In this document: positions 1 through 8,774 of the stretch, in pieces
Layout: every line of letters begins with the position of its first letter
Numbering within the stretch: position 1 is the first letter of the stretch
Assembly (NCBI GenBank): GCA_049999765.1
Contig: JBNGIQ010007174.1
Coordinates: 1 to 30,491, forward strand
Origin: Phaeoceros laevis
Lineage: Eukaryota; Anthocerotophyta; Anthocerotopsida; Notothyladales
Length of the DNA stretch: 30,491 bases
Direction: 5' to 3'
Notes under the pieces: generated by a model
Told to the model about the DNA's origin: nothing
The model's database searches: none
Seen by the model: only the letters and a program-made list of their open reading frames with translations
Translations under genes and position numbers: made by a program

Positions 1-240
1 TCCCTCAGCCGCCCTCCCTCCCTCAGCCAGGTCTGGAAATAAACACTAACTAATTGCACTTGTGCTTGCAGCGAAAATCTGTCACAGGATGGCGGTAAGC
101 ATGGTGACGAACGGCACCGGCAGGTACATAGCAGGGCTTGCAAGTCGACTTGGTACGTGTAGGGTATGAGTTTTGGAATTGTTTTTGAGTGCTGGTAATT
201 TGTGTTGTTGTTTGGCCTGACATTGGCTGTTTTGAACCAG

Positions 241-447
241 GTCAGCAACAAGTCCATAAATGAGGATGTCAAGTATATGCGGACGACTGCAGAGCTCAAT
301 TTCAATAGCTCCCTGGATGTCCTCCCTAATGGAAACCACTCAACCTTTTGGGCTGTGCCGGCCTTACAGCGGCGTTGCAAGACGGAGTTACAACGCTGTT
401 CTAGCGACGTTGTAAGAAAAAGTTTCACATTTCACTTTCACCTTTAA
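241..447 (+). CDS. Putative terminal exon of a CACTA-encoded protein
   Basis: After a good 3' splice signal (TTTTGAACCAG ending at 240) an open frame runs to a stop at 447, giving about 68 residues (begins VSNKSINEDVKYMR). A possible short upstream exon lies between a CTTGCAG acceptor near 70 and a GGTAAGC donor near 94. The position, just inside the subterminal repeats and on the strand pointing to the terminus, parallels the 22231-22823 exon next to the related terminus at 23323, so a role as the last exon of a transposon gene is likely. I recognise no domain. It could also be a captured host exon. Confidence 0.3.
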   Translation, partial: VSNKSINEDVKYMRTTAELNFNSSLDVLPNGNHSTFWAVPALQRRCKTELQRCSSDVVRKSFTFHFHL

Positions 448-690
448 CCCTTTACTATGTACTTTTTACATGCAGGTACTGGGGACTTAACCGGGCCGGT
501 TAGCCTGCTTTACAACAAGTTTACAATGGGGTCGTTTACAATGACATTACAACGACGTATTTACAACGAATAACATCGAATTCTTACAACGGCATTACAA
601 CGGATGGCCACCGGGCTCGAATTTGTAAAGAGGCCTTCTAGTGTTGTATTTGGCCTTTAAACGTTGTAGTTGGCCGTTGTAAAATACCCC
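361..690. repeat. CACTA subterminal repeat array (TTACAACG)
   Basis: Roughly a dozen irregularly spaced copies of TTACAACG, TTGCAAGACG or CGTTGTAA in both orientations, with a pyrimidine-rich TTTCACTTTCACC stretch at 427-445 inside. The equivalent T-rich tract (CTTTTGACTTTCACTTTG) occurs at 23043-23070 near the other right terminus. Direct reading; assigning it as the transposase-binding region is from general CACTA biology. Confidence 0.7.
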
Positions 691-704
691 TATTTCTTGT
701 TGTG

Positions 705-1005
705 ATTCCATGTCACCACATTCTTTTTGTGCATGCTGTCAAAACCCTGGCGAGCATCTTCCCTCTCACCTCATGGGACCGTGTCAACCTCCTCAAATAC
801 CTACATACACACACACACACACACTATATTTTGCAAACATGTCCACCAGGCTGGTGCCCACCAATACATCATCCAGACAACCCCTTTTGACAATCTGTGA
901 GGGAAACTGCCTGCCCTACTGCAGGGCACCAGTCCTTGCACAATCCTTTGGAAGGCAAGCAAAAGTAACATCGTAACAGAATACTTCATGAACAACAACA
1001 CAAGT
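705..1005 (-). pseudogene. PPR-repeat pseudogene fragment, cut by the CACTA end
   Basis: Read on the minus strand this encodes, across several frames, recognisable pentatricopeptide pieces: VTFACLPKDCARTGALQ, then GRQFPSQIVKRG, DDVLVGTSLVDMFAKYS, and EDARQGFDSMHKKNVVTWN. PPR proteins bind organellar RNA; this copy cannot, because it has a stop after GALQ, a frameshift, and a CA/TG microsatellite (806-824) in place of one helix. It ends at the Asn of the VVTWN motif exactly where the CACTA terminus begins, so the transposon landed in it. Near-identical pieces recur at 23566-24244, so this is a multicopy PPR-derived sequence rather than a single old gene. Confidence 0.8.
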
Positions 1006-1068
1006 CGCCATGCACGCAGCACGAATTCCATTCCAAAAACACAAGACATCTAAGGCTAAATGACTTAC

Positions 1069-1185
1069 CAAATTTTTGAACACTAGTTGGAATGCGTTGA
1101 TCTGCTCAACAGTGGAGTGCAAAGGATACCGTTCCCTAACCTGTTCTATTGTCTCACAGTTCAAATGCTTTGCCAAGGCCACATG
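1069..1185 (-). pseudogene. Unrecognised exon fragment with a canonical donor
   Basis: On the minus strand an open stretch (begins ALAKHLNCETIEQVRERY) runs for about 38 codons and stops at a perfect 5' splice site, TTTG|GTAAGTCA, just below 1069. Residues are charged and helical with no low complexity, which makes a true exon plausible. No ATG or upstream acceptor is certain. It lies about 65 bases upstream of the PPR fragment on the same strand, and I see no evidence that they belong together. I do not recognise the family. Confidence 0.35.
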
Positions 1186-1753
1186 TATAGCTAGTCATGC
1201 AAGTTCCGAAACGATAGAATGTTTCGAACTCCAACAACTTTTTAAATAACCCCTTTTTTTATTAAAAGCGAGTTCAGTTAACCGTTAACTCCATGGTGTT
1301 AGAATTCAAGCTCCCCTTGTGAGGGTGAGTTATGCTAAGTGTNNNNNNNNNNNNNNNNNNNNNNNNNNNNNNNNNNNNNNNNNNNNNNNNNNNNNNNNNN
1401 NNNNNNNNNNNNNNNNNNNNNNNNNNNNNNNNNNNNNNNNNNGTGTTAGAATTCAAGCTCCCCTTGTGAGGGTGAGTTATGCTAAGTGTATGCTAAGGGT
1501 GTTTATTCAATCATACATAAAGAGTGCTAGGGCTCGGAAGCCCTAACCCCCATTTTGACACATGGTCCTAGGATAACGCTTCCCCAGCGGACCACACGTA
1601 TAAACGAAAAATGTTACAAAATATTACAAATGTTACACGTACAAACGGGACGTAATCACTTTATATATACGCAAAATGAAACATCGATATCACATGTGCA
1701 AAATCAAAAGTCTTAAGCACCATTTAGGCAAAACCCGGAGAGTCATAGTCGTG
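1186..1753. other. Non-coding stretch with an assembly gap
   Basis: No gene is visible. It holds a 100-base run of N (1343-1442) and A/T-rich sequence with several TGTTACAAA-type words at 1612-1640. A possible polyadenylation context for the minus-strand gene to the right (GAATAAACACC, minus strand near 1500) is present but unproven. Confidence 0.6.
1296..1489. repeat. Identical 47-bp direct repeats flanking the N gap
   Basis: The 47 bases at 1296-1342 (beginning GTGTTAGAATTCAAGC and ending GCTAAGTGT) are repeated exactly at 1443-1489, with the 100-N gap exactly between them. A short echo (TATGCTAAGTG / TATGCTAAGGG) follows. Either a tandem repeat was left unresolved or the assembler failed to merge overlapping contig ends, so the true distance here is unknown. 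Confidence 0.9.
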
Positions 1754-2870
1754 TCACTGCCAGCTAATGAGGGCAGCAGTCGCAAGATTACCGCTCACAT
1801 TAGTCCCCACATCAAGTGGCAGCGCGCCCGATTCCCATGTGGAGTCGTTCCGGCATGACCAATCCATACTACTACTACTACCATGTATGAGATTCAACTT
1901 TTTGGTCTTTTCCAACCAGGCTTGCATGTTCTTCAAGCTCATCTCACCTTGAAGCACTTTCATATATGCTGTCTTCAGATTGTTGTTGCCAAATGTTGTG
2001 TGTTCAGTGCCTTGAAACCCTCGCCAAACGCGGACTGGAATGTCTTTCTCTTCACTTCTACTACAATCATGGACTCTCGATGTTTTGATTGCTTCCTAGC
2101 CTTCTCCCCAACCTTTGCTTGCTTGCTGGCGATTGCCTTTGCTGTTGCAACCTGCTCTGGAAGCAGCTTTTGTTCCCATTTCTCAAATATCTCGTTTACA
2201 TACGCCCACACCTCCTCCGGCACCTTGGCCACACAATATTCCAAGGTCTTGCCGTCCACCAGCTTGTGGTACTGGATCTTGTCACCATGTTTACCGCTGT
2301 CCCATGAAGGAATCATGCCTAGTCTGGTGTATACATCTAGCTTCCAGTCAACATCACACTTCAATTCCTTCCATACTCTAGCAAGCATCTCGGCTCTTAT
2401 GTACCTCACCCTATCAATGAAGGTAAATGATTTGCAAGCATCTACCATTGTGTTGCGATCAGTTGCTAGCACCCGCATCTCATCTTCAGTACACCCTGCT
2501 AGGACAGTAGCCTCCATCCACCTGAACTCCCTTACATCTGGATGCATGACAACTAAGCGAGATCTTGCCTGGAAAGAATGGTTTCCTCCTAGCACGTAGA
2601 AGGTGTACCTACCTTCATCCAGTTTGTTCATGTCAAAGCTGGCAACATCTGGGCAGTGAATTGGGTGAATCACAACAATCAAAGGCAGCACTCCAGTAAC
2701 CCATGAGCAATGCTTCATTTTTTGCATGAGGGTGGTTAACCACGCTATGTCAAGCTTCCTTACTGCTGCAGCCTCATAGAGATCTCCAGCAGGCCTGCAA
2801 CAACTAACTAGGATTTCCAGAGTGCCCTTCACGCACCGCTTGGTTTTTGCAGAGTTCCTGAGTTCATCAA
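1754..2870 (-). pseudogene. 3' half of a ParB/sulfiredoxin-like gene split by Copia
   Basis: An open minus-strand frame from the Copia junction at 2870 to a stop near 1975 gives about 298 codons. Its recognisable part is LIVVIHP...YTFYVLGGNHSFQARSRL, which resembles the ParB/sulfiredoxin fold: a hydrophobic strand, then a GGxH(R)-type turn and a following helix (sulfiredoxin has GGCHR; here the Arg is Ser). The C-terminal part is a Lys/Ala-rich helix (EEVWAYVNEIFEKWEQ onward). A one-base shift near 1995 would continue the frame as FGNNNLKTAYMKVLQGEM to a stop near 1754. The frame continues without a stop across the Copia target site into 12677 onward. Function unknown; the ParB-like label rests on one motif. 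Its broken state makes it a pseudogene in this assembly. Confidence 0.5.
2866..2870. repeat. Copia target-site duplication, left copy
   Basis: ATCAA immediately before the TG of the 5' LTR. The same five bases follow the CA of the 3' LTR at 12672-12676. Confidence 0.9.
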
Positions 2871-2911
2871 TGTAGAAATTAAGGTTATTTAAGTAGGCAT
2901 TAGATAGATAA
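2871..2911 (+). repeat. 5' LTR of Copia, first 41 bases
   Basis: Matches 12409-12449 of the 3' LTR. It is interrupted after TAGATAGATAA by the Helitron and resumes at 5449. Confidence 0.92.
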
Positions 2912-3689
2912 TCTTATATTATAAAATTTTAATGAGAGAGAGTGGTGTGTGTGTTCCCGAGACATACATATATACGGTTTTACATTAAACGTAAGACATA
3001 ATGCATGATGTTGCCCCTTGAGGGGGACCTAAGCATTGGAAACCGTAAAAGACAGCAAAGCCATGCAAGGTATGTGATAAAAGCTTGTAGTAATGTAACG
3101 TCATGGACGTTACATTAGAGGCTATCAGAGAGTCGAACACCATTTTTTCGAAGTGAATCTCAACTATTTTTGGTACTGCCATAGGCAGTTATGATGGTCC
3201 GATCAGGTGCCTAACCCGCAGCATATTGCTGGAGCATCGCAGCAGAGCCACATCATAATAGCAGCGTCCCGAAAACAGGTAAACCTGTTTGCTGGGAAGT
3301 ACCATAAAGTATCTTATGGTAACTACGCGTTGCGTGCAGGTGCACAGTTTGTGCAACAAAGCCAGAGGACAGCAATGTAGCGAAAGGTAGTGTACTGAAT
3401 CAAGATGACACAGAGATATGCAAGGAACGCTTTTATAAAACAACAGTGTATATACCAAAATGTAATGCATAATGAGGTATCCAAAACCCCTTTTGTCTTT
3501 GCTATAGGCTTACGCCAACATGTAGAAGACAGCCAAAAGACTGTTTCTAATGTTGTGAGCCATTAAAAAATGCAGGAATCCAAATTTGACAAGCTACAAT
3601 CAAGACCTCAAAAGACTTTTGATGCACAAGCATGTCCAGCAAGGGCTTTCACCAGTCCCCTTGATGAAAAACAGCTTTCAAGACGAAGC

Positions 3690-3780
3690 AGACGCATTGT
3701 ATGGTAAGTACAAGCCTTAGTTTCCCCTTCATCAGTGCCAAAGAAACGTCCTTGCTTGGATTTTTGGTGGTCCATTGGCA
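3690..3780. repeat. Repeat block shared with 27,810-27,880
   Basis: CTTCATCAGTGCCAA followed by a CGTCCTTGCTTGG-like stretch and CATTGGCAGATCC aligns over about 62 bases with 27815-27878 (CTTCATCAGTGCCAA, TGTCCTTGCTAGG, CCATGGCAGACC), about three quarters identical by eye. The rest of the Helitron interior from 3900 to 4900 is purine-rich on the plus strand and resembles 28100-28700 in composition only. I see no supported gene in it. Confidence 0.45.
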
Positions 3781-5134
3781 GATCCAAGGTTGCAGGGTCT
3801 GTGCATCGACACTTCCAATCTCAACAGCAATATTGATCAGAACCATCTATCAGTACCTAATGACTGTGGGGCCAGAAGGTCTGAAGATATGAAGCAGCAA
3901 AAATGACCCACAACGTAGAGCGAACCAAGCATAAAAGTTGGAAACAAGCAGCTATATCAATCAAGTAACCAGCAATGTAAGAAAGCACGGCCATTTGAAG
4001 TACTGCTAAGCCATGAAGTTCCCAATGCTGTTTATTTCAGGAAGCAAATTACAAACAAGTAGGCTAAAAAAAAAAATGTTGTCACACTAACCTGTTGCTA
4101 AGACGGACTAGCAGCCATTGTGTTGACTCTAAAACTGTATCACACTGCAGGGTAGAGATTGAAGGCAATCTCAATCACAGCTTGATAGCAGTTGCACCAA
4201 CTTGGGTTCAAAAGAGGCACAGTAGATGTGCTGTAGAAGACAGGGGTGGAGATGGAACTAGCAGGGGGAATGAAGGTGCTGGCAGCAGGTAAGAGGCAGG
4301 GCAGCAATAGGCTAATGACAGGGTAACAACAGGAGAGCAAGGGTTAGCAGCAGGGTAGAGGCCAGAGAATGAGGGCGGCAGTAGGTTGGCAGCAGGCCTT
4401 AGAACTGGAGAACGAACAAATGCACAGCAGGGCTCATGTTTGAGAAAGCACCGCTAGGTAGAGACAGCTTGTAGGCAGGAAAAGGAGAAAATATGGCAAA
4501 GGCACATGCTCTGTGGCGTTCAACAGGGATGGTTTTATAGCTGAATAGTGAGAGAGGCAGACGGGTGTTGAGATAGAAAGAAGAGAAAGCTGTAAGTCAG
4601 GTAGGTAGAATGGCGGCAACATGATTGAGCAACAACTGACAAATGTAGCAGTTTCTCGCTGGAAAGTATTTCCCAGAAACGGCAATTCATAAAGTCTAGC
4701 ATGCGTTGGCCTTCTCGATATATGGGCTAGAGCCCAGGCAGCTGTAGCACGTTTGTCCTCACCACACAGGTAAATAGAGATGATTCAGGAAGATGCTTCC
4801 TCATCTGGTCATCATAAAAGCTGACCATGATTTGCCAGTACCAAAATTGGGGACGGCATCCTGGAAAATGGCTAAACACTGACAGTCATCAGTCAAGTGG
4901 CATGATCATTAATGAATGCTGTCTTTTAACAGCATGAGCAATGCCACAAAGCATCACAAGGGCAAGCCACGTACCCATGCAAACCAGATTTTTAGCAAGC
5001 GAAAAGCTTCTAGTGGTACAGAAAGTAAAGTGGCCCGGCCAGTCATATCGGCTACTCTTAGAAAAGCTATTTACCGATATACTGTATATTGGTAAAACAG
5101 CAAGAGCAAAGATCCAGATGCATTGTCCCCTCGG

Positions 5135-5190
5135 GGACATCCAAGTGGTTGGGACTTGGGCCTTCCAAAGTGAAGACCCGGGTTCATGCG
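5135..5190 (+). repeat. Degenerate tRNA-like (SINE-head-like) sequence, plus strand
   Basis: CCAAGTGGTTGGGACTTGG resembles a D-arm/box A region, followed after about 20 bases by GACCCGGGTTCATGCG, resembling a T-arm/box B. It is too divergent to be a working tRNA: the arms do not pair fully. A similar sequence on the other strand lies at 5285-5370. Confidence 0.4.
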
Positions 5191-5203
5191 AAGCACATGG
5201 AGC

Positions 5204-5217
5204 GCGACCGCGGTCGC
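5204..5217. repeat. Perfect palindrome in a GC-rich spacer
   Basis: GCGACCGCGGTCGC is its own reverse complement. The surrounding 5198-5276 block repeats GCGACCGCG three times and is far richer in G+C than its surroundings. Confidence 0.85.
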
Positions 5218-5284
5218 AAGGGGCGCGAGAGGGACTGCGACCGCGCGGGCGCAAGAGGGAGCGCGACCGCGGGGTAAAATAATG

Positions 5285-5370
5285 GCAGTCCTAGGAGTTG
5301 AACCCCAAACCTGCCCTTCCCACTCAAAGAACCCAACCACATGGCCTACTCCATTGCATGGGAGTTAATG
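5285..5370 (-). repeat. Degenerate tRNA-like sequence, minus strand
   Basis: On the minus strand GGCCATGTGGTTGGG is followed by GGTTTGGGGTTCAACTCC, close to box A and box B spacing of a tRNA promoter (GGTTCRANTCC). It faces the plus-strand copy at 5135-5190 across the GC-rich spacer. A pair of tRNA-derived SINE pieces in opposite orientation is the simplest reading; an active tRNA gene is unlikely. Confidence 0.45.
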
Positions 5371-5448
5371 GTTTAAATTGTTTATATCTCTAATTTGATG
5401 GGTGGAGGGACGGGTGATTGCAGTCGATGTCGACGGGCTCTACACTAG

Positions 5449-5658
5449 TAATAATATATTTAATAGTCGAACAGTCAAACGTCATACGACGTAAACAATA
5501 GATGTAAACGGGCATGACGTTTAAAAGGCCAACTGCCGTCCCGACAATGGGACGCGGCCAACCGCCACCTCCTTCCTTTAAGAGGAGCGTGTGCGTAATT
5601 CAAACTATCGTCTTCTTGATCCCATCTTTCTAGAATCGATCCTACTAGGAATTCTTCA
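5449..5658 (+). repeat. 5' LTR of Copia, remainder
   Basis: Runs from TAATAATATATT to GAATTCTTCA and matches 12450-12671 apart from about 15 substitutions and one 12-base deletion near 5520. With 2871-2911 the original 5' LTR was 251 bases, against 263 for the 3' LTR. Confidence 0.92.
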
Positions 5659-5670
5659 TGGTATCAGAGC
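5659..5670 (+). promoter_or_regulatory. Copia primer-binding site (initiator tRNA-Met)
   Basis: TGGTATCAGAGC directly follows the LTR end and is complementary to the 3' end of plant initiator tRNA-Met, the usual Copia minus-strand primer. Confidence 0.92.
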
Positions 5671-7445
5671 GGGAGCATCAGGATGGATCCCGTTGATGCA
5701 CCCAAGTCTACTTGCGCAGTTTGCAATTGCATTTCAGAAGACTGCATAAAAACTTGAAGCATGAGCATTTTAGGCTAGTCCTACAATCGCTGAAAATGTT
5801 GTTGTCAAAGAGATTTGGGTCGCTTGCCGAGTCTTTCCTTGCCGCTGCAGTGCATCACTACTACAGTTGACATTGTGGCGCAATGCCTAGAAGAAGAGGT
5901 TAGAAATCTGCTTTGGGTTGTCCAGGGGATGTACAACAGGATAGGCTTGAGTATTTCTTGTCATTGGTAGTAGAACCTGCATTCAGAAGGCAAGAGCCTG
6001 TTAGATCACGACTCCCTATAAGTAATAAGCAACCTGATCCCCTCTCACACGTTAAGGCAGAGGTTAGACAGAAATTGCAGAAAGCGAGTGAAATTTCTGT
6101 CAAAAGGAGTCGTGTATTTACCAATTCCAAGGCAACGTTATGCCAGCAGTGCACAGACCACTTCAATTCCTTTCCATCTCCGTCAAATCAATTGCTGGTT
6201 GAGGTGTATGATGTCATAAAGACAATAGCTGCACAAAACGAGAAGCAAATTAGAAGTGTCTCGGATAAACTTGATGAAGTATGGGTGAAGCTTGAAAAGC
6301 TCAGCATTCAACTTTGTACCTCGTCTATCTCTTAGCAGCAGTCAAAATCTGAAACGGTGTATGGTTTTAGACACATGAAAAACGGTGGCTTCCTTGTCAT
6401 TGATCAAATGTGCAATGCATTAGACGATGTTGACAGGCAGGCACAAAACGTGATGAAAGCTCTTAGGAAGAAGGGCATCAATCCAAATTGACATATCCAT
6501 GAATGTCAAATAGAGGAAGAGGTGTATGGAACCCACATGGAAGAGGTAGGCCTGCTGGTCGAGGTCGTGGTGCATCACGTGGAAGAGGGCACACAATTAG
6601 TGATCCTTTTGACCCTCTGTCACTGGGTAGCACACCACCACAGTCAATTTCTACACCTCCTCAACGGCCTGCACCGAGTGCACAGTCCAGCACAAGGACT
6701 GTTGCACAAATTCGTGCATTACAGCAAGCATTAGCTTCACGATTAGCAGCCCAAGTAGTTGTTAAAGCATTTTCCGGCAATACTGTATTTAGTTTGAAAT
6801 TTTGTAATGAGCCCGGCAGCTTAGTTAGGAGTATCAGGCAGAATAGTTGCCAGCTGTGGGGTAGATCCTTCTAGCTATGCTGTTGTGAGGCCCTGCGGAT
6901 TTTAGGGGAGACTAGGGTTAGGTAAGGCAAATCGACTACTTATCGCCCAAGCTCAGTGTTTTCTGTGGTCGAGTGATTTTGAGGCGTGGCCACCATTTCC
7001 ATCTCGAAGCCCTGTCCATGTGTCTAGGTGGTGGTTTCAGGAGACCGTATTGAAGATCGTGGTGTGCTTTCTGAGCATCATTGGCTCAGCGTTTGAGTCC
7101 AGGAGCCCTTGCTAGTCTCTCTCAGTGCGTCATACGACACTTGGTCTGCAGTAGTTGGGTTTGTCCTTTCTGCAGCCCCTGGCGTGTGTTTCTACTGAAT
7201 GCTGGCATTTTAACTGGTGACTGGCAGGACCGTTTGCCACGGTGCTGGCTTTGTATTGTGCATTTCTTGATCTCCTCTGTTTCTCCTGAGCATCTACTCA
7301 GCACACTGTTAAGCCGTTGTGTAGATTCTTACCCGGGCAGAGCCGGGTCCTTACATCTGTTTGGGTACGGCAGCCTTGCCTTTCCCTGAGCGAATAGCTG
7401 CGCAGGAACCACGATAGAATAGTGGGTATTCTCATAGTCCATGCA
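5671..7445 (+). other. Unexplained 1.8-kb block between primer site and gag
   Basis: Copia gag normally starts shortly after the primer site. Here a short frame at 5684 (MDPVDAPKSTCAVC, stop near 5755) is followed by 1.7 kb of other sequence. It includes 5913-6335 (about 140 codons, basic and helical, LDEVWVKLEKL near its end, unknown family; the preceding bases in another frame, EEEVRNLLWVVQGMYNR, look coding too). It also includes 6503-6874, whose N-terminus is an Arg/Gly-rich RGRG tract typical of nucleic-acid-binding tails. The part from 6875 to 7445 shows no protein. It may be a further nested insertion or a captured gene; I find no clear termini. Confidence 0.5.
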
Positions 7446-8774
7446 ATGGCGGTACCCACTGGTAATGTAACCAATAATACAATTATTCATAACTTGAAGA
7501 TTGACTTCAAAGAGAAGGACAAGTTCTCTGGCACTCAGTTTGACATATGGGCGCTAAGAGTCAAAACTATATTTAGAGAACATGACCTATGGGATGTCGT
7601 TTCTGGAACTTTGTTGAAGCCAGCCATAGGGTCAGCACCTGCAGACATCAATGCCTGGAATAAAAAGGACCTGCAGGCATTAGGAGTAATACAGTCTGCG
7701 TTAGATGGTATTATGGTGGACTACACACGGGATGTAGCATCAACCAAGGAGACCTAGGATGCACTAACTTAGGCTTTCCAGGTCATCAATGGAACCTCAA
7801 TGGTAACATCTACCAGGTCCTTCTATACATGCAAAATGAAGGAGACCGACACCATTGAGGCTCACATTAGCAAATTCAGAACGCTTCGCTCGAAGCTAAC
7901 ATCTAGTGGCACTACAACAACAGAGATCCAGGCAGCAATTGCCCTATTACTTACACTTCCTGAAAGTTATCGGACCTTTGTGAGCAATTACAGCTCAAAC
8001 CTGCGGAATATTCAGCAAGCAACTCCTGCAGGTCAAACACCAGCAGTCCACTTATCTGATCTGGTTGGAGCCCTTCTCAAGGAAGAGGCAACAAGGAATG
8101 CAAATCGTGGTGGCACCTCCCACAGAGGAGAGGCCTCAAACAGGGTGCTCTACACACAAAGAGGCCCACCTAGACCACCATCATGGCAACCTTGGAATAA
8201 CACCAACAGCTCAGCTTCTAAAAAGCGTCCAGGGGCTGGACCAGCTAGGAAAAAGGGACCATGTAACTGGTGTTTAATACCCGGCCACTATGAATCTGAA
8301 TGTCGGAAGAAGAAGGCCAACGAGCCTCGTCGGGTTGCACCTATAGCAGAAAGCAATCTGGTTCAAAGGAAGAACATTATACTTGCGGTGTTCATGGTTG
8401 CAACAACCCAAGTAAATGATGTATGGTACCTTGATTCGTGTGCATCAGCACACATATGCCATAATCGGAAGTCTTTCTTGCATTATACAAAAATGCCACC
8501 TGGTTAACAGGTACTTGTGGGCGATGATAGAGGATTGGACATACTAGGAGTCGGCACAGTGCCAGTCCTGCTAACCAACAGAAGCACCATTAATCTCATG
8601 GAAGTATTACATGTCCCTACAATGGTCAAAAACCTTCTATCGGTTAGCAAATTCCAAAAACAACATGGGCTAGTCATATCCTTTGTAAATTTGGACTGTC
8701 TTATTACTGACCCACATTATATGTCTAGAACAGTTGCAACAGGACGTCCAGCCAATGATTTTGTATGCTGTTGA
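7446..8774 (+). pseudogene. Copia gag and protease region
   Basis: The ATG at 7446 starts MAVPTGNV. Gag features follow (FSGTQFDIWALRVKTIFRE, the UBN2-type nucleocapsid start), then two in-frame TAG stops near 7755-7770. Gag continues to a CCHC zinc knuckle, CNWCLIPGHYESEC, at 8262-8303. The protease begins WYLDSCASAHICH at 8424: the catalytic triplet is DSC instead of the usual DSG. A TAA follows at 8505, then more in-frame sequence (VLHVPTMVKNLLSVSKF) before a frameshift near 8740. The product would cleave and package retroelement RNA; this copy is dead. Confidence 0.88.

Larger units (their letters stand above)
1..704 (+). mobile_element. Right-terminal part of a CACTA (En/Spm) DNA transposon
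   Basis: The segment ends at 704. Read inward from that end it begins CACAACAAGAAATAGGGGTA, which matches the plant CACTA-type terminal repeat (CACTACAAGAAA) with one change in the fifth base. Between 361 and 690 there are many copies of TTACAACG or its complement, the expected subterminal repeats bound by the element's own DNA-binding protein. The same terminus style recurs at 23323, where TTGTAAAA, TACC and TTCTTGT are shared in the same spacing, so both ends belong to one family. The base after 704 resumes a PPR pseudogene in mid-codon context, which fixes the boundary. The left end lies outside the window. Confidence 0.75.
2912..5448 (+). mobile_element. Non-autonomous Helitron inserted in the 5' LTR
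   Basis: The insert starts TCTTATATTATAAAATTT and ends GGGCTCTACACTAG, giving the Helitron 5'-TC and 3'-CTRR ends. It sits between A and T with no target duplication. Joining the flanks (GATAGATAA + TAATAATATATT) reproduces the intact 3' LTR at 12441-12461 exactly. A small hairpin GTCG-ATGT-CGAC ends ten bases before the CTAG, as expected for a Helitron 3' end, though the stem is short. No Rep/helicase gene is present in the 2537 bp, so it is non-autonomous. It contains low-complexity purine-rich sequence and a tRNA-like pair near the 3' end. Confidence 0.85.

Noticed and set aside
1883-2599. 238-codon plus-strand frame
   Set aside because: It is the antisense shadow of the ParB-like minus-strand frame, which has the better composition and reads across the Copia target site.
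4889-5340. Overlapping frames of 113 and 121 codons in the Helitron
   Set aside because: Their length comes from the GC-rich palindrome block and they cross the tRNA-like sequences. No protein features.
5285-5370. Functional tRNA gene on the minus strand
   Set aside because: Box A and box B words fit, but the acceptor and anticodon stems do not pair well enough. Kept as a tRNA-like repeat only.
7330-7360. Hairpin ACCCGG-GCAGAG-CCGGGT as a regulatory RNA element
   Set aside because: A six-pair stem in GC-rich DNA is common by chance and nothing else supports a function.
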